From an uncultured Alphaproteobacteria bacterium (GTDB lineage Bacteria; Pseudomonadota; Alphaproteobacteria; RF32; CAG-239), in assembly GCA_934270475.1 (NCBI GenBank), contig CAKQPS010000001.1:248001-312000 (forward strand): 64,000 bases of DNA, written 5' to 3'. The notes beneath the pieces are model-generated. The model made no database searches, was not told the origin of the DNA, and worked only from the letters and a program-made list of their open reading frames with translations. The position numbers were made by a program, and so were the translations under genes. Positions 50,183-58,890 of this stretch are shown piece by piece; within the stretch, counting starts at the first letter, position 1, and the number at the start of each line of letters is the position of its first letter.

Positions 50183-51016
50183 ATGTTAAAAAATGGTCTT
50201 TATTTGATTTCTACGCCAATCGGCAATTTACAGGATATTTCACAGCGGGCATTGGACGTGCTGAACGAAGCTCCGATTATTGCCTGCGAAGATACCAGAA
50301 TGACAAAAAAACTATTTTCTTTGCTGGGGCTGCCGCTGCATAAAAAATTTATCACTTATCAGGATCATAATGAAGAGCAGCAGGCACAGCAGCTGATTGA
50401 CCTGATTAACGAAGGCAATGTTATGGCTTTGGTCAGCGATGCCGGAGCGCCGCTGATTTCCGACCCTGGGTATAAATTGGTCAGCAAGTGCCGCGAACAG
50501 GGCGTTTATGTGACGGCTGTTCCTGGGGCGTGCGCGGTTATCACGGCGCTGCAGCTTTCGGGATTGCCGACGAATCGCTTTTTGTTTGCCGGATTTATTC
50601 CGAATAAAGATAAGGCGAGGGCAGATTTGTTTAATGAACTGAAAAACATTGACAGCACGCTGATTTTTTATGAAACCGCACCGCGTTTATTAAAAACTTT
50701 GGAGCAGGCGGCAGAAATTTTCAGTGGGCGCAAAATTTCGGTTATCCGTGAATTAACCAAAATGTATGAAGAAGTGCAGACAGGCAGTTTTGCCGAGGTG
50801 CAGACGCATTTTGCCGAAAACGAACCAAAAGGCGAATTTGTATTTATTGTAGCTCCGCCGGAAGAGCCGCAGTATGCGGTTGCGGACATTAAAGACGTGT
50901 TGGCAAAAAGGCTGCAGGAAACTACTCTGAAATCGGCGGTTAGGGAGCTGTCAGAGCAATTCGGCTTGAATAAAAATGAAGTATATGCTTTGGCGTTAGA
51001 GTTGAAAAATGAATAA
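50183..51016 (+). CDS. rsmI: RsmI, 16S rRNA 2'-O-ribose methyltransferase
   Basis: About 277 aa. It 2'-O-methylates C1402 of 16S rRNA. It has the tetrapyrrole-methylase fold with LYLISTPIGNLQDIS at the start, IIACEDTRMTKKL, ALVSDAGAPLISDPGYKLV and VPGACAVITALQLSGLP. A GTG three codons upstream (50174) is an alternative start; neither has a strong ribosome site. It overlaps yraN by 8 bp. Confidence 0.96.
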   Translation: MLKNGLYLISTPIGNLQDISQRALDVLNEAPIIACEDTRMTKKLFSLLGLPLHKKFITYQDHNEEQQAQQLIDLINEGNVMALVSDAGAPLISDPGYKLVSKCREQGVYVTAVPGACAVITALQLSGLPTNRFLFAGFIPNKDKARADLFNELKNIDSTLIFYETAPRLLKTLEQAAEIFSGRKISVIRELTKMYEEVQTGSFAEVQTHFAENEPKGEFVFIVAPPEEPQYAVADIKDVLAKRLQETTLKSAVRELSEQFGLNKNEVYALALELKNE

Positions 51017-51365
51017 TTACCGCAGCGGTAAATGGGCAGAATTTATAGCGCGTTTGTATTTGCGTTTGCACGGCTATAGAATTGTTGCTAAAAATATTAT
51101 TGTCGGCAAGGGAACTACCGCCGGAGAAATAGATATTATTGCCTGCAAGAAAAAATGCTTAGTTTTTGTGGAAGTAAAAAAACGCCGTACTTTAGATGAG
51201 GCTGCATACGCCATTACAGCCAAACAAAGGCAGCGCCTGATTAGAGGTGCCGCGGTTTTTGCGGGCAATAAACCGCAATATAAAGGCTATGATATTCGTT
51301 TTGACGCGGTTTTTGTGGCGCCGCCGTTTAGTATAAAGCATTTGCCGAATGCGTGGACGGCATAA
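51009..51365 (+). CDS. yraN: YraN family (UPF0102) putative endonuclease
   Basis: This 118-aa protein has the restriction-endonuclease-like core of UPF0102: GEIDIIACKKKCLVFVEVKKR with the D-x-n-ExK active-site pattern, preceded by YRIVAKN. Family biology is poorly known; a role in DNA processing is suspected. It is translationally coupled to rsmI. It almost meets the convergent glycosyltransferase gene (1-bp gap) with no visible terminator. Confidence 0.9.
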   Translation: MNNYRSGKWAEFIARLYLRLHGYRIVAKNIIVGKGTTAGEIDIIACKKKCLVFVEVKKRRTLDEAAYAITAKQRQRLIRGAAVFAGNKPQYKGYDIRFDAVFVAPPFSIKHLPNAWTA

Positions 51366-51366
51366 G

Positions 51367-52152
51367 TTATAAACCGGCGAGACGGGCGATTTTTTGACCT
51401 AGGGTTTGCGGCAGGTGCGCCATATTTATATGCTTAGGAATTAAAGAAGTATCATATTCGGTTTTAGTGCGGAGCTGCCGACGGAGTTCAATACCGCTGC
51501 CGGCGGTGTAGTCATTTTCCGGCAGAAAACTTTTAACTTTTATGAACGGAGCCTTATGCTTTTGCAGCATTTGTATTGGGTGGTGTAAAACATTTTCATT
51601 TTTAAATGTGCGGATATAACTGTTGCCGATAAAGCCTTGCTCGGTTAGAAGCGGTGTTAACTCCATTTCGCAATTGTGCGCGTCATAGGCAAACGGCACG
51701 GAATGCCAAAACTTATGAAACTGGGCGTTTTTTATTACATCTTGAGAAAAAGCCATGCAATAGCTATGCAGATGAAAATGATTTTCATAGTCTGAAGTGG
51801 CGCTCCAAAAGTCATAGCCTTTACGTTCCATGGAGCGGAAAAAATCTTCTAAATTATAAAGCGGTCCATAAACGCTGTCGTTGCACAAAATCAATTCATC
51901 ATATTGTTCTAACTTTTCCCAGCCTAATTTGGTTATCAGATACTGCCAGCAGCCAAAATCTTTAAGCGGCATGTGCTGGGAATAGAACATTTGAGTGTAA
52001 GGTGCAATTTTGAACAGTTCGTCAGGCGGAAAACGCCCGTTGCCCATAAAATATACTTCGCTGATTTTGGAGAGTTCCTTTATTAAATAAACTACATAAT
52101 CTTGAATTTTGTTTGCTTTATCATATCCTGCAAATAAACAAATACGCCGCAT
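51367..52152 (-). CDS. RgpF-like rhamnan/LPS glycosyltransferase
   Basis: This 261-aa protein resembles the rhamnan-synthesis protein F family (PF05045). It has YDELILCNDSVYGPL, then DFWSATSDYENHFHLHSYCM and FHKFWHSVPF, the family core. Members add sugars, often rhamnose, to cell-surface polysaccharides. It is shorter than full RgpF but contains the conserved centre. No other polysaccharide gene is adjacent. The acceptor is unknown. Confidence 0.75.
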   Translation of the reverse strand: MRRICLFAGYDKANKIQDYVVYLIKELSKISEVYFMGNGRFPPDELFKIAPYTQMFYSQHMPLKDFGCWQYLITKLGWEKLEQYDELILCNDSVYGPLYNLEDFFRSMERKGYDFWSATSDYENHFHLHSYCMAFSQDVIKNAQFHKFWHSVPFAYDAHNCEMELTPLLTEQGFIGNSYIRTFKNENVLHHPIQMLQKHKAPFIKVKSFLPENDYTAGSGIELRRQLRTKTEYDTSLIPKHINMAHLPQTLGQKIARLAGL

Positions 52153-52315
52153 TTTATTTTCCTTTCAAATAGTGTGTGCATATAGATAATTGCGCAGAGA
52201 TAAATTTAAAGTGGCAATGGAAAAAAATAAATCTGTGGTTGAGAAGGTAATAGGACTTGAAAAATAAAATTTGGTATGTTAATTATAAAAATGATGTGAA
52301 TTTTGGAGAAAAATA

Positions 52316-52657
52316 ATGATTGAAATGCCGGAAAATCTAGTGGAGATGGCGTTAAAAACCATGGGAGACCGCTGGAAAGTAATGATTATTCAAGAATTGA
52401 TGGACGGCACCAAACGCTTTGGCGAAATTAAAAAAGAGCTTGGCGATATAACGCAGAAGGTTTTAACCTCTAATTTGCGTGCGCTGGAAGAAAAAGGAAT
52501 TTTAATCCGCACTGTGTATGCGCAAATTCCGCCGAAAGTTGAATATACTCTGACTAATTTGGGGTATAATTTGAAACCGGTGCTTGATTCTATGCGCGCT
52601 TGGGCTGAAGAATATTATAACCAGAATATGAAACCTTTGCTGCCGGATATGGCTTGA
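52316..52657 (+). CDS. HxlR-family winged-helix regulator
   Basis: This 113-aa single-domain DNA-binding protein has the HxlR pattern: MGDRWKVMIIQELMDGTKRFGEIKKELGDITQKVLTSNLRALEEKGIL-type helices followed by the wing VEYTLTNLGYNLKPVL. It lacks the N-terminal Cys seen in redox-sensing members such as HypR. The target is unknown; the divergent glycosyltransferase gene is a possible one by position only. The ribosome site is TTGGAG. A terminator follows. Confidence 0.9.
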   Translation: MIEMPENLVEMALKTMGDRWKVMIIQELMDGTKRFGEIKKELGDITQKVLTSNLRALEEKGILIRTVYAQIPPKVEYTLTNLGYNLKPVLDSMRAWAEEYYNQNMKPLLPDMA

Positions 52658-52679
52658 TTTAAAGATTGGAATACAAACA

Positions 52680-52712
52680 AATTCCCCGATAACAATAGGC
52701 TGTCGGGGAATT
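52680..52712 (+). terminator. Terminator after HxlR gene
   Basis: A 10-bp stem (AATTCCCCGA / TCGGGGAATT) with a 13-nt loop is followed by TTAATA. Confidence 0.65.
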
Positions 52713-52772
52713 TTAATATACAAAAAATATGCAAACGAAACTGCAGAAAGTTTTGAAACTTTAAAATAAAAA

Positions 52773-52790
52773 AACTGCCTTTCGGCAGTT
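52773..52790 (-). terminator. Terminator after tRNA-Val
   Basis: A 7-bp stem (AACTGCC / GGCAGTT) closes on a GAAA tetraloop on the minus strand and is followed by TTTTTTATTTT. Confidence 0.85.
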
Positions 52791-52797
52791 ATTTAAG

Positions 52798-52873
52798 TGG
52801 TGGGCGCTGAGAGGCTCGAACTCCCGACCCTCTCGGTGTAAACGAGATGCTCTTCCAGCTGAGCTAAGCGCCC
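52798..52873 (-). tRNA. tRNA-Val (anticodon TAC)
   Basis: The minus strand folds into a full cloverleaf. The acceptor stem GGGCGCT/AGCGCCC is perfect and the D arm is GCTC..GAGC. The anticodon stem TCTCG/CGAGA has loop TTTACAC (anticodon TAC), and the T arm contains TTCGAGC. The 3' CCA is encoded. Length is 76 nt. Confidence 0.97.
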
Positions 52874-52891
52874 ATCTCATCAACAAAAGTG

Positions 52892-52920
52892 TTTATACAC
52901 GCTAAAAATTCAAAAAGCAA
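52892..52920 (-). promoter_or_regulatory. Promoter for tRNA-Val
   Basis: On the minus strand TTGCTT and TATAAA are separated by 17 bp, with the -10 about 19 bp before the tRNA 5' end. Confidence 0.6.
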
Positions 52921-53048
52921 GCATTTTTTTTATTTTTTTTAATTTTTTTATGGATATTTATATTAACTATCTGTTATATCTTCAAAATTGTTGTAAAAAT
53001 TTTCTAGTTTAAATCTATACTTTTACAAAAAAATCATTATTTTTTCTC

Positions 53049-53076
53049 TTTACATTTAAAATTTGTGCGCTATAAC
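53049..53076 (+). promoter_or_regulatory. Promoter for MATE gene
   Basis: TTTACA and TATAAC are separated by 16 bp, about 45 bp before the ATG. The rest of the stretch 52921-53048 is very AT-rich and shows no gene. Confidence 0.5.
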
Positions 53077-53122
53077 TCCCCCTGTTTAAGAAAGATTTGA
53101 TGATTGATAAAGAGGTAAAAAG

Positions 53123-54514
53123 ATGACAAATGATTTAACAACCGGTAATCCGTTAGCTTTAATTATAAAATTTGCAATTCCGCTTTTGCTGGGCAACCTC
53201 TTTTTACAAATATATCAAATTTCCGATATGGTGATTGTCGGACGTCTGCTGGGTACGGAAACACTGGCGGCGGTCGGTAGTTCTGCGCCTATTTATATGG
53301 TGTTTTTAATGATTGCTTTCGGTTTTACCGGCGGTTTGACTGTGGTTACGGCGCAGCGTTTCGGCGCTAGAGATGATGACGGCGTGCAGCGTTCGGTTTT
53401 TCACAGCCTGCTGGCGGCATTGGTTTTGAGCGTGATTATGACGTTTGTATTGGTTTTCAGCTTAAAGCCTTTGCTTCATATAATGAATGTTCCGGCGGCA
53501 ATTTTTGATGACGCTTACAAATTTATGTATGTACTTTCTCTCAGCGCGGTGATGATTGTGACGTTTAATTTGTTTTCCGGTTTTATCCGTGCGGTGGGCG
53601 ACAGCAAAACGCCGCTGTATTTTTTGGTGTTTTCATCGTTGATAAACATTGTACTGAACTTTGTTTTTATCAATAATTTCAAATTGGGCGTGGTTGGCTC
53701 GGCATTAGGTACTTTGGTGGCTAATACAATTTCGGTGGTTTTATGCTATATGTATATGTGGAAGAAGTTTCCGTTATTGCGGTTGGAACGTCGTTTTATG
53801 ACATTTAACCGGCAGATTATGCGCGACCATCTGAATATTGCCGTGCCGATGGCTTTACAATTTTCGATTTTGTCTTTTAGTATTTTGATTGTGCAAAGCG
53901 TTTGCAACTCATTTGGTCCGTCGGTTATTGCCGCGTTTGCCGCTGCTTTGCGTATTGAACAAGTGGCGACTCAGCCGCTGATGGCTATCGGTTTGGCAAT
54001 GGCGACTTTTTCGGCGCAGAACTGGGGCGCGAATCTGCTGTCGCGTATTCGCCGCGGTGCAAAATACGCATTTCTAATTTCTACCGGATTAAGCATTTTC
54101 GGCTTTATTTTAATGCGCGAAGTCGGTGAAAATATGATAAGCATATTTGTAAACGACGGAAATGTTGATATTATTACAATCGGTAAAGAATATTTGGTTA
54201 TCAGTACGCAGTTTTATTTTTTCTTAGGCTTGATTTTTGTATTCCGCAACACCGTGCAAGGTATGGGAAAACCGATTGTGCCGTTTATTTCCAGCATTAT
54301 TGAGCTTTCAACCCGTATTTTTGCCGCCATCTATTTGGCAAAAGTCATGGGATATACAGGTATATTTTATGCCAGCGCAATTTCTTGGACGGCTGCCGGC
54401 TTGTTTGTAACAGCAGGTTACTTCTTTTATATTAACAAATTCAGCAAAGACACCATGCGCTGGAAAATGGGAGCTATCAAGCAGCATTTGCGTGAAACCG
54501 GTCCGGTGGACTAG
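53123..54514 (+). CDS. MATE-family multidrug/toxin efflux transporter
   Basis: This 463-aa protein has twelve expected transmembrane helices in two homologous halves. Visible motifs are IPLLLGNLFLQIYQISDMVIVGRLLG, typical of the DinF/NorM-like bacterial branch, and VAVPMALQFSILSF-type starts of the second half. It expels cationic drugs or metabolites in exchange for Na+ or H+; the substrate is not predictable. A strong GAGGTAAAAAG ribosome site precedes the ATG. The stop overlaps the convergent gene's stop on CTAG. Confidence 0.93.
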   Translation: MTNDLTTGNPLALIIKFAIPLLLGNLFLQIYQISDMVIVGRLLGTETLAAVGSSAPIYMVFLMIAFGFTGGLTVVTAQRFGARDDDGVQRSVFHSLLAALVLSVIMTFVLVFSLKPLLHIMNVPAAIFDDAYKFMYVLSLSAVMIVTFNLFSGFIRAVGDSKTPLYFLVFSSLINIVLNFVFINNFKLGVVGSALGTLVANTISVVLCYMYMWKKFPLLRLERRFMTFNRQIMRDHLNIAVPMALQFSILSFSILIVQSVCNSFGPSVIAAFAAALRIEQVATQPLMAIGLAMATFSAQNWGANLLSRIRRGAKYAFLISTGLSIFGFILMREVGENMISIFVNDGNVDIITIGKEYLVISTQFYFFLGLIFVFRNTVQGMGKPIVPFISSIIELSTRIFAAIYLAKVMGYTGIFYASAISWTAAGLFVTAGYFFYINKFSKDTMRWKMGAIKQHLRETGPVD

Positions 54515-55683
54515 GCTAGCTGTTCAATCAGCTTTTGCGCGGCAGCTTTACCCGAGGCAGCTGCTTCCACAGCAGTTGAACCGCCGGTTGTGCAGTCTCC
54601 GGCGTAAACTATTAAAGGATTGTCGGTTTTTTCTTCTTTGCAGCTGCTGCCTAAAGCCAAAATAATCAATGAAAAATCAGGGCGGGGTGTTTCAGTATGG
54701 GGAATATCCTCTAATTTTCCGGCGGCATTAAAACGAGTTTTTACGGTGTAGGCAGTTAAATGGTTTTCGTCCTGCTTTTGAATTTTGCTGACGCGGGTCA
54801 TGGTGGTAATGTTGATTTCATTATCTATCAATTCGGTGTAATCATCAAGCCCCATGCGCATATCGCTCAAGCGGCGGCGCACAAACATTTCAACGTTTCC
54901 GCCTTGTCTTTTGGCGGTTAAAGCGCAGTCGAGCGCTACTTCTCCGCCACCGACAACTGCAACATTTCCGCTGACGGCAAATTTTTCCGGTTCGCGCAGA
55001 TAGTCGGTATAGAATATGCTGAATTCTTCGCCGGATATGCCTAAATTGCGGCAAGTTTGTTCGCCGACAGCAGCAATAACAGCGGCAAATCCTTGGGTTA
55101 ACAAAACAGCATAGTCGGTTATCGGAGTATTGAGTTTCAGTTCAAAATTGGAATTTTTAGCAAATTTCTGCCAGTCAGCGGAAATTACATCGCGCGGCAA
55201 ACGCTCGCTCGGAATAAGATTCAATGCTCCGCCGATGGTGCCATTTTTTTCAAATACGGTCACGGAAAAGCCTTGGGCTAACAGCTCGTATGCCGCTCCA
55301 ATGCCGGCAGGTCCAGAACCAATAACGGCTATTTTTTTACCATTGCTTTTGACAGGAAGAAAAGAAAATTCGCCGGCGGCGCGGGCCTTTTGCATAATAG
55401 CCGCTTGAACAGCCGGAATTTTTATAGCTTTATCCAAATTGGCGCGGACGCAAGCTTTTTGGCAGAATTTGTCGGGGCATATTAACCCGCAGGTTTGCGC
55501 CAAGGGATTTTGCCGCTCTATCAGCTCGGCAGCTTTTTGCCAATCTCCGGCTTTTGCTGCTGCAATAAAATCACACGGCGAGCAATGCACGGGGCAGGCT
55601 TTTTGACAAGGTTTTGCTGCGCAATGCAGACATTTTTCCAATTCGGTTTTCAGCTGAGCCGGTTTTAAAACGCGTTTATTCAT
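54511..55683 (-). CDS. GltD-like Fe-S/FAD/NAD(P) oxidoreductase
   Basis: This 390-aa protein has an N-terminal double Fe-S module (CLHCAAKPCQKACPVHC and CGLICPDKFCQKAC, about 18-80). A FAD Rossmann fold follows (IAVIGSGPAGIGAAYELL, about 117), then an NAD(P) fold (VAVVGGGEVALDCAL, about 243) and the C-terminal FAD lid YAGDCTTGGSTAVEAAASG. This is the layout of the glutamate-synthase small subunit and of related electron-transfer subunits (NfnB, PreT). No gltB is adjacent and the protein is shorter than GltD, so another partner is likely. An AAAGGAAT ribosome site is seen. Confidence 0.83.
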   Translation of the reverse strand: MNKRVLKPAQLKTELEKCLHCAAKPCQKACPVHCSPCDFIAAAKAGDWQKAAELIERQNPLAQTCGLICPDKFCQKACVRANLDKAIKIPAVQAAIMQKARAAGEFSFLPVKSNGKKIAVIGSGPAGIGAAYELLAQGFSVTVFEKNGTIGGALNLIPSERLPRDVISADWQKFAKNSNFELKLNTPITDYAVLLTQGFAAVIAAVGEQTCRNLGISGEEFSIFYTDYLREPEKFAVSGNVAVVGGGEVALDCALTAKRQGGNVEMFVRRRLSDMRMGLDDYTELIDNEINITTMTRVSKIQKQDENHLTAYTVKTRFNAAGKLEDIPHTETPRPDFSLIILALGSSCKEEKTDNPLIVYAGDCTTGGSTAVEAAASGKAAAQKLIEQLA

Positions 55684-55826
55684 TTTTATTCCTTTCTGTT
55701 AAAAGCATTAAAGCACAAAAAAGAGTAAAAAAACACCTAATATTTTGGTTTTTCAGATTGTATTTAAGAAAAAAGTCTGTATTATGAACATAAATAAGTC
55801 AAATCTACGGAATATAATTAAGAAAA

Positions 55827-56585
55827 ATGAAAAATTGGCTCAAAAATTTATTGAAATCAGAAAAAAGTGAAGCAATTATCGGCTGGATTGCTTATTATTA
55901 CCTTAAATTTGTGGGGTTGACAACACGTTGGAAGGTCAGCGGAGTTAAAGAAACATACGAACTTTTGGATAAATACGGCAGCATGATTGTGATAGGCTGG
56001 CACGGCAGAACTTTGGAAATGCCGTATTTTTGGAATAAGTCGCGTACCTTGAATGCTTTGGTTTCGCCGCACCGCGACGGCAGGCTTATTGTGAATATTT
56101 TAAAAAAATTCGGTATCGGCAATATCAGCGGTTCGACCAATAAAAATTCTACGGAGGCGGCATTGGAACTGATGCGCAATTTGCAGCAAAATAACAGTAT
56201 CGCCATTATTCCCGACGGACCGCGCGGACCGGGAATGAAATTGACTATGAGCCCGCTTTTTTATGCCCAAAAATCCGGCAAGCCGATTATCGGTATAACT
56301 TACAGCATTGCCGGCGCCAAAGTTATTGAAAAAAGCTGGGATAGAATGTTGGTGCCGTTGCCGTTTCATAAAGGAATTTATTGTATAACCGAGCCGTTTT
56401 TTGTTCCAGCGGAAGCAACTGCCGACGAGCTGGAAAAATTACGGCAAAAAATTGAAACAACACTTAACGAACTGACATGGAATTTGGACAGAAAAATGGG
56501 GATTCCTTATATTCCTCAAGGCACTGTCGCTAAAAAAAGCCGCAAACAATTACATTCAGAAAAAAATAAAGCAGAGGAAAAATAA
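55827..56585 (+). CDS. DUF374 lysophospholipid acyltransferase-like protein
   Basis: This 252-aa protein of the DUF374 family, related to LpxL-type acyltransferases, has VIGWHGRTLEMPYFW (catalytic-type His in H-x4-E) and the conserved IIPDGPRGPGMKL. It lies directly before waaA and lpxK, a run found in many Alphaproteobacteria, so it most likely acylates lipid A or a related lipid at the inner membrane. It ends in a Lys-rich tail and meets waaA without a gap. Confidence 0.85.
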   Translation: MKNWLKNLLKSEKSEAIIGWIAYYYLKFVGLTTRWKVSGVKETYELLDKYGSMIVIGWHGRTLEMPYFWNKSRTLNALVSPHRDGRLIVNILKKFGIGNISGSTNKNSTEAALELMRNLQQNNSIAIIPDGPRGPGMKLTMSPLFYAQKSGKPIIGITYSIAGAKVIEKSWDRMLVPLPFHKGIYCITEPFFVPAEATADELEKLRQKIETTLNELTWNLDRKMGIPYIPQGTVAKKSRKQLHSEKNKAEEK

Positions 56586-57863
56586 ATGTTTATCGGAATT
56601 TATAATACTTTAGTTCGCACTCTTTATCCTTTGGTTATCCGCCGTTATATTGAAAAACGTAAAAAAATTGGTAAAGAAGATGTTAAACGTTTTAATGAAC
56701 GAGTAGGGCGTCCTACCAAACCGCGTCCGACCGGACGTTTGATTTGGTTGCACGGTGCGTCAGTGGGAGAATCCATTTCCATGCTGCCGCTGATTAACCG
56801 TCTGCTGGAACTGTATCCAGACGCTCATGTAATGGTTACGACGGGTACTACCACGTCGGCCGAAGTTATGGCTAAGCGTTTACCGGAAAGAGCTTTTCAT
56901 CAATATTTGCCGATTGACAATCCGGTGTTTGCCGCGCGTTTTGTGCGTCATTGGCAACCGACAATCGCTCTTTGGTTTGAGTCGGAATTTTGGCCGGCTA
57001 TGCTTTCAACCATTAAACGCCGCAATATTCCGCTTATTTTGATAAACGGGCGTATTTCCAACAAATCTTTCAAGCGTTGGCAGCAATTTGATTTTGTCAT
57101 TAAAGAAATTTTGGATTGTTTTACGGCTTGTTTGGGGCAGTCGGAAGAAGACGCGTACCGCTTGCGTGTTTTGGGCGCTAAAGACGCGATGTGTCTTGGT
57201 AACTTGAAATATGCAGGGTTGCCGATTCCGGTTGATGAAGATGCAAAAAAAGAAATCCAAACAAAAATCGGCGAGCGTCCGGTTTGGTTGGTCAGTTCAA
57301 CTCATAATGATGAAGAAACAAAAATCGGCCGTTATTTAAAAGAACTTATTGCCAAGCATCCGGGGTTGCTGACGATTATTGCGCCGCGCCACCCGAACAG
57401 AGGCGGAGAAATCCGCGATACGCTGCGTGATAGATTCCAGCTTAAAACGGCTTTGCGTTCGGCCGGTGAAAAAATTATGCCTGAAACAGATGTTTATATT
57501 GCCGATACCATTGGAGAAATGGGGATTTGGTATGAACTTTGTCCGATTGTTTTTATCGGTGGCTCATTGATTCCGCACGGCGGTCAAAACTTTATGGAAC
57601 CGTCGCGTTGCCGAGACGCGGTAATTGTTGGACCGCACATGCACAATTTTACAGATGCCATGAATAGGGCAAAGCGCGCTGACGGAATTATTCAGGTAGA
57701 TGAAACCGTTGAATTGATTGATATGGTCGACCAGCTTTTGAGCAATAAAGAACTTTTGGAGGCAAAGCGCAGTTTGGCTTATAACTGGGCAACGAGCGAA
57801 GCCAAAGTTTTAGACGGAATTGCCGAGAAAATTCAAGGATATATGGAAAATGAAAACACCTAA
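56586..57863 (+). CDS. waaA: WaaA (KdtA), Kdo transferase
   Basis: This 425-aa GT30 enzyme adds Kdo to lipid IVA at the inner membrane. An N-terminal anchor helix precedes LIWLHGASVGESISMLPLI (acceptor-side motif). WFESEFWPAML and the nucleotide-sugar motif FIGGSLIPHGGQNFMEP follow near residue 330. Length and motifs are normal. The end overlaps lpxK by 14 bp. How many Kdo residues it adds cannot be read from sequence. Confidence 0.96.
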   Translation: MFIGIYNTLVRTLYPLVIRRYIEKRKKIGKEDVKRFNERVGRPTKPRPTGRLIWLHGASVGESISMLPLINRLLELYPDAHVMVTTGTTTSAEVMAKRLPERAFHQYLPIDNPVFAARFVRHWQPTIALWFESEFWPAMLSTIKRRNIPLILINGRISNKSFKRWQQFDFVIKEILDCFTACLGQSEEDAYRLRVLGAKDAMCLGNLKYAGLPIPVDEDAKKEIQTKIGERPVWLVSSTHNDEETKIGRYLKELIAKHPGLLTIIAPRHPNRGGEIRDTLRDRFQLKTALRSAGEKIMPETDVYIADTIGEMGIWYELCPIVFIGGSLIPHGGQNFMEPSRCRDAVIVGPHMHNFTDAMNRAKRADGIIQVDETVELIDMVDQLLSNKELLEAKRSLAYNWATSEAKVLDGIAEKIQGYMENENT

Positions 57864-58809
57864 ATATTGGCTGTCAAATTCTTTTGTTTCTAAGTTATTA
57901 TATCCGATAGGCGTGGTTTACGGAGCGCTGACGCAAGCCCGCTTAAAGCTGGTTAAACCGCAAAAAGCCGAAGTTCCGGTGATTTGCGTGGGAAATATCA
58001 CCGCCGGCGGCACGGGCAAGACTCCGGTTGCCATATCTATTGCAAAAATGCTGGATTTGGAACTGCGTCACCCTTATTTTGTGACCAGAGGCTATGGCGG
58101 ACAGCTGCAAGATGTGATTGTCAATAATAAAAAACATTCCGCTGCCGAAGTGGGGGACGAACCATTGTTGCTGTCGCAGCAGGCTCCGGTTGTGGTTAAT
58201 GCGGATAGATATGCCGGCGCGGAGCTGGCTGTTAAAAATGGCGCCGATGTGATAATTATGGACGATGGTTTTCAGAATCCGTCGCTTTATAAGAATCTGT
58301 CGTTTTTGGTGTTTGACGGCAATTACGGTATCGGCAATGGAAAAATTATTCCGGCGGGACCGTTGAGAGAGACTTTTCAAAACGGCATAAAGCGGGCAGA
58401 TGCGCTGATTATTTTGGGCAAAGATAAGCATAATTTGGCGCAGAAAAGCGGCTTGCCAGTGTTTTTTGGGCATACGGAAGCGGTGCAAACCTGCACTATT
58501 GAAAATCCCAATGTGCTTGCGTTTGCGGGAATCGGGCACCCGCAAAAGTTTTATCATACTTTGAGCCAGCAGGGATTCAATGTGGTGGAAACTATTGACT
58601 TTCCCGACCACCATTTTTATAGCCGCGCAGAACTTGAAAAAATTTTGGAAAAGGCTAAAAACTTGGGAGCCGAAGTTTATACAACCAGTAAAGATTATGT
58701 CAAAATTCCGCATATTTTACAAAAAGAGATAAAAGTGCTTGAAGTCGCTGTAGTTTGGGATGAGCCGGAAAAACTTGCTGATTTTATACGCAAAAAAATT
58801 ACAGACTGA
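57850..58809 (+). CDS. lpxK: LpxK, lipid A 4'-kinase
   Basis: About 319 aa from ATG 57850; an in-frame TTG 10 codons upstream is unlikely. It phosphorylates the 4' position of the lipid A disaccharide. After a membrane-binding N-terminal helix comes the P-loop VGNITAGGTGKTPVAISIAK, then VTRGYGG, VGDEPLLLSQ and MDDGFQNPSL, all LpxK signatures. It completes the DUF374-waaA-lpxK operon. Confidence 0.96.
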   Translation: MKTPKYWLSNSFVSKLLYPIGVVYGALTQARLKLVKPQKAEVPVICVGNITAGGTGKTPVAISIAKMLDLELRHPYFVTRGYGGQLQDVIVNNKKHSAAEVGDEPLLLSQQAPVVVNADRYAGAELAVKNGADVIIMDDGFQNPSLYKNLSFLVFDGNYGIGNGKIIPAGPLRETFQNGIKRADALIILGKDKHNLAQKSGLPVFFGHTEAVQTCTIENPNVLAFAGIGHPQKFYHTLSQQGFNVVETIDFPDHHFYSRAELEKILEKAKNLGAEVYTTSKDYVKIPHILQKEIKVLEVAVVWDEPEKLADFIRKKITD

Positions 58810-58812
58810 GAC

Positions 58813-58841
58813 TTGACAAAAAATGCTTTGTGTGAAACAAT
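58813..58841 (+). promoter_or_regulatory. Promoter for the gene at 58891
   Basis: A perfect TTGACA and an AACAAT are separated by 17 bp, starting three bases after the lpxK stop codon. Confidence 0.4.
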
Positions 58842-58890
58842 AAAGTTCTTAATTGTATTTTATTGTTTTACTATTTAATTTTAAATAATT

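Noticed and set aside
52218..52268. Sixteen-codon frame upstream of the HxlR gene
   Set aside because: No ribosome site and no recognisable sequence; too short to support.
52921..53048. Riboswitch upstream of the MATE transporter
   Set aside because: The stretch is almost pure A/T with no conserved stems or GC-rich motifs, and the best promoter lies close to the gene, leaving no room for an aptamer.
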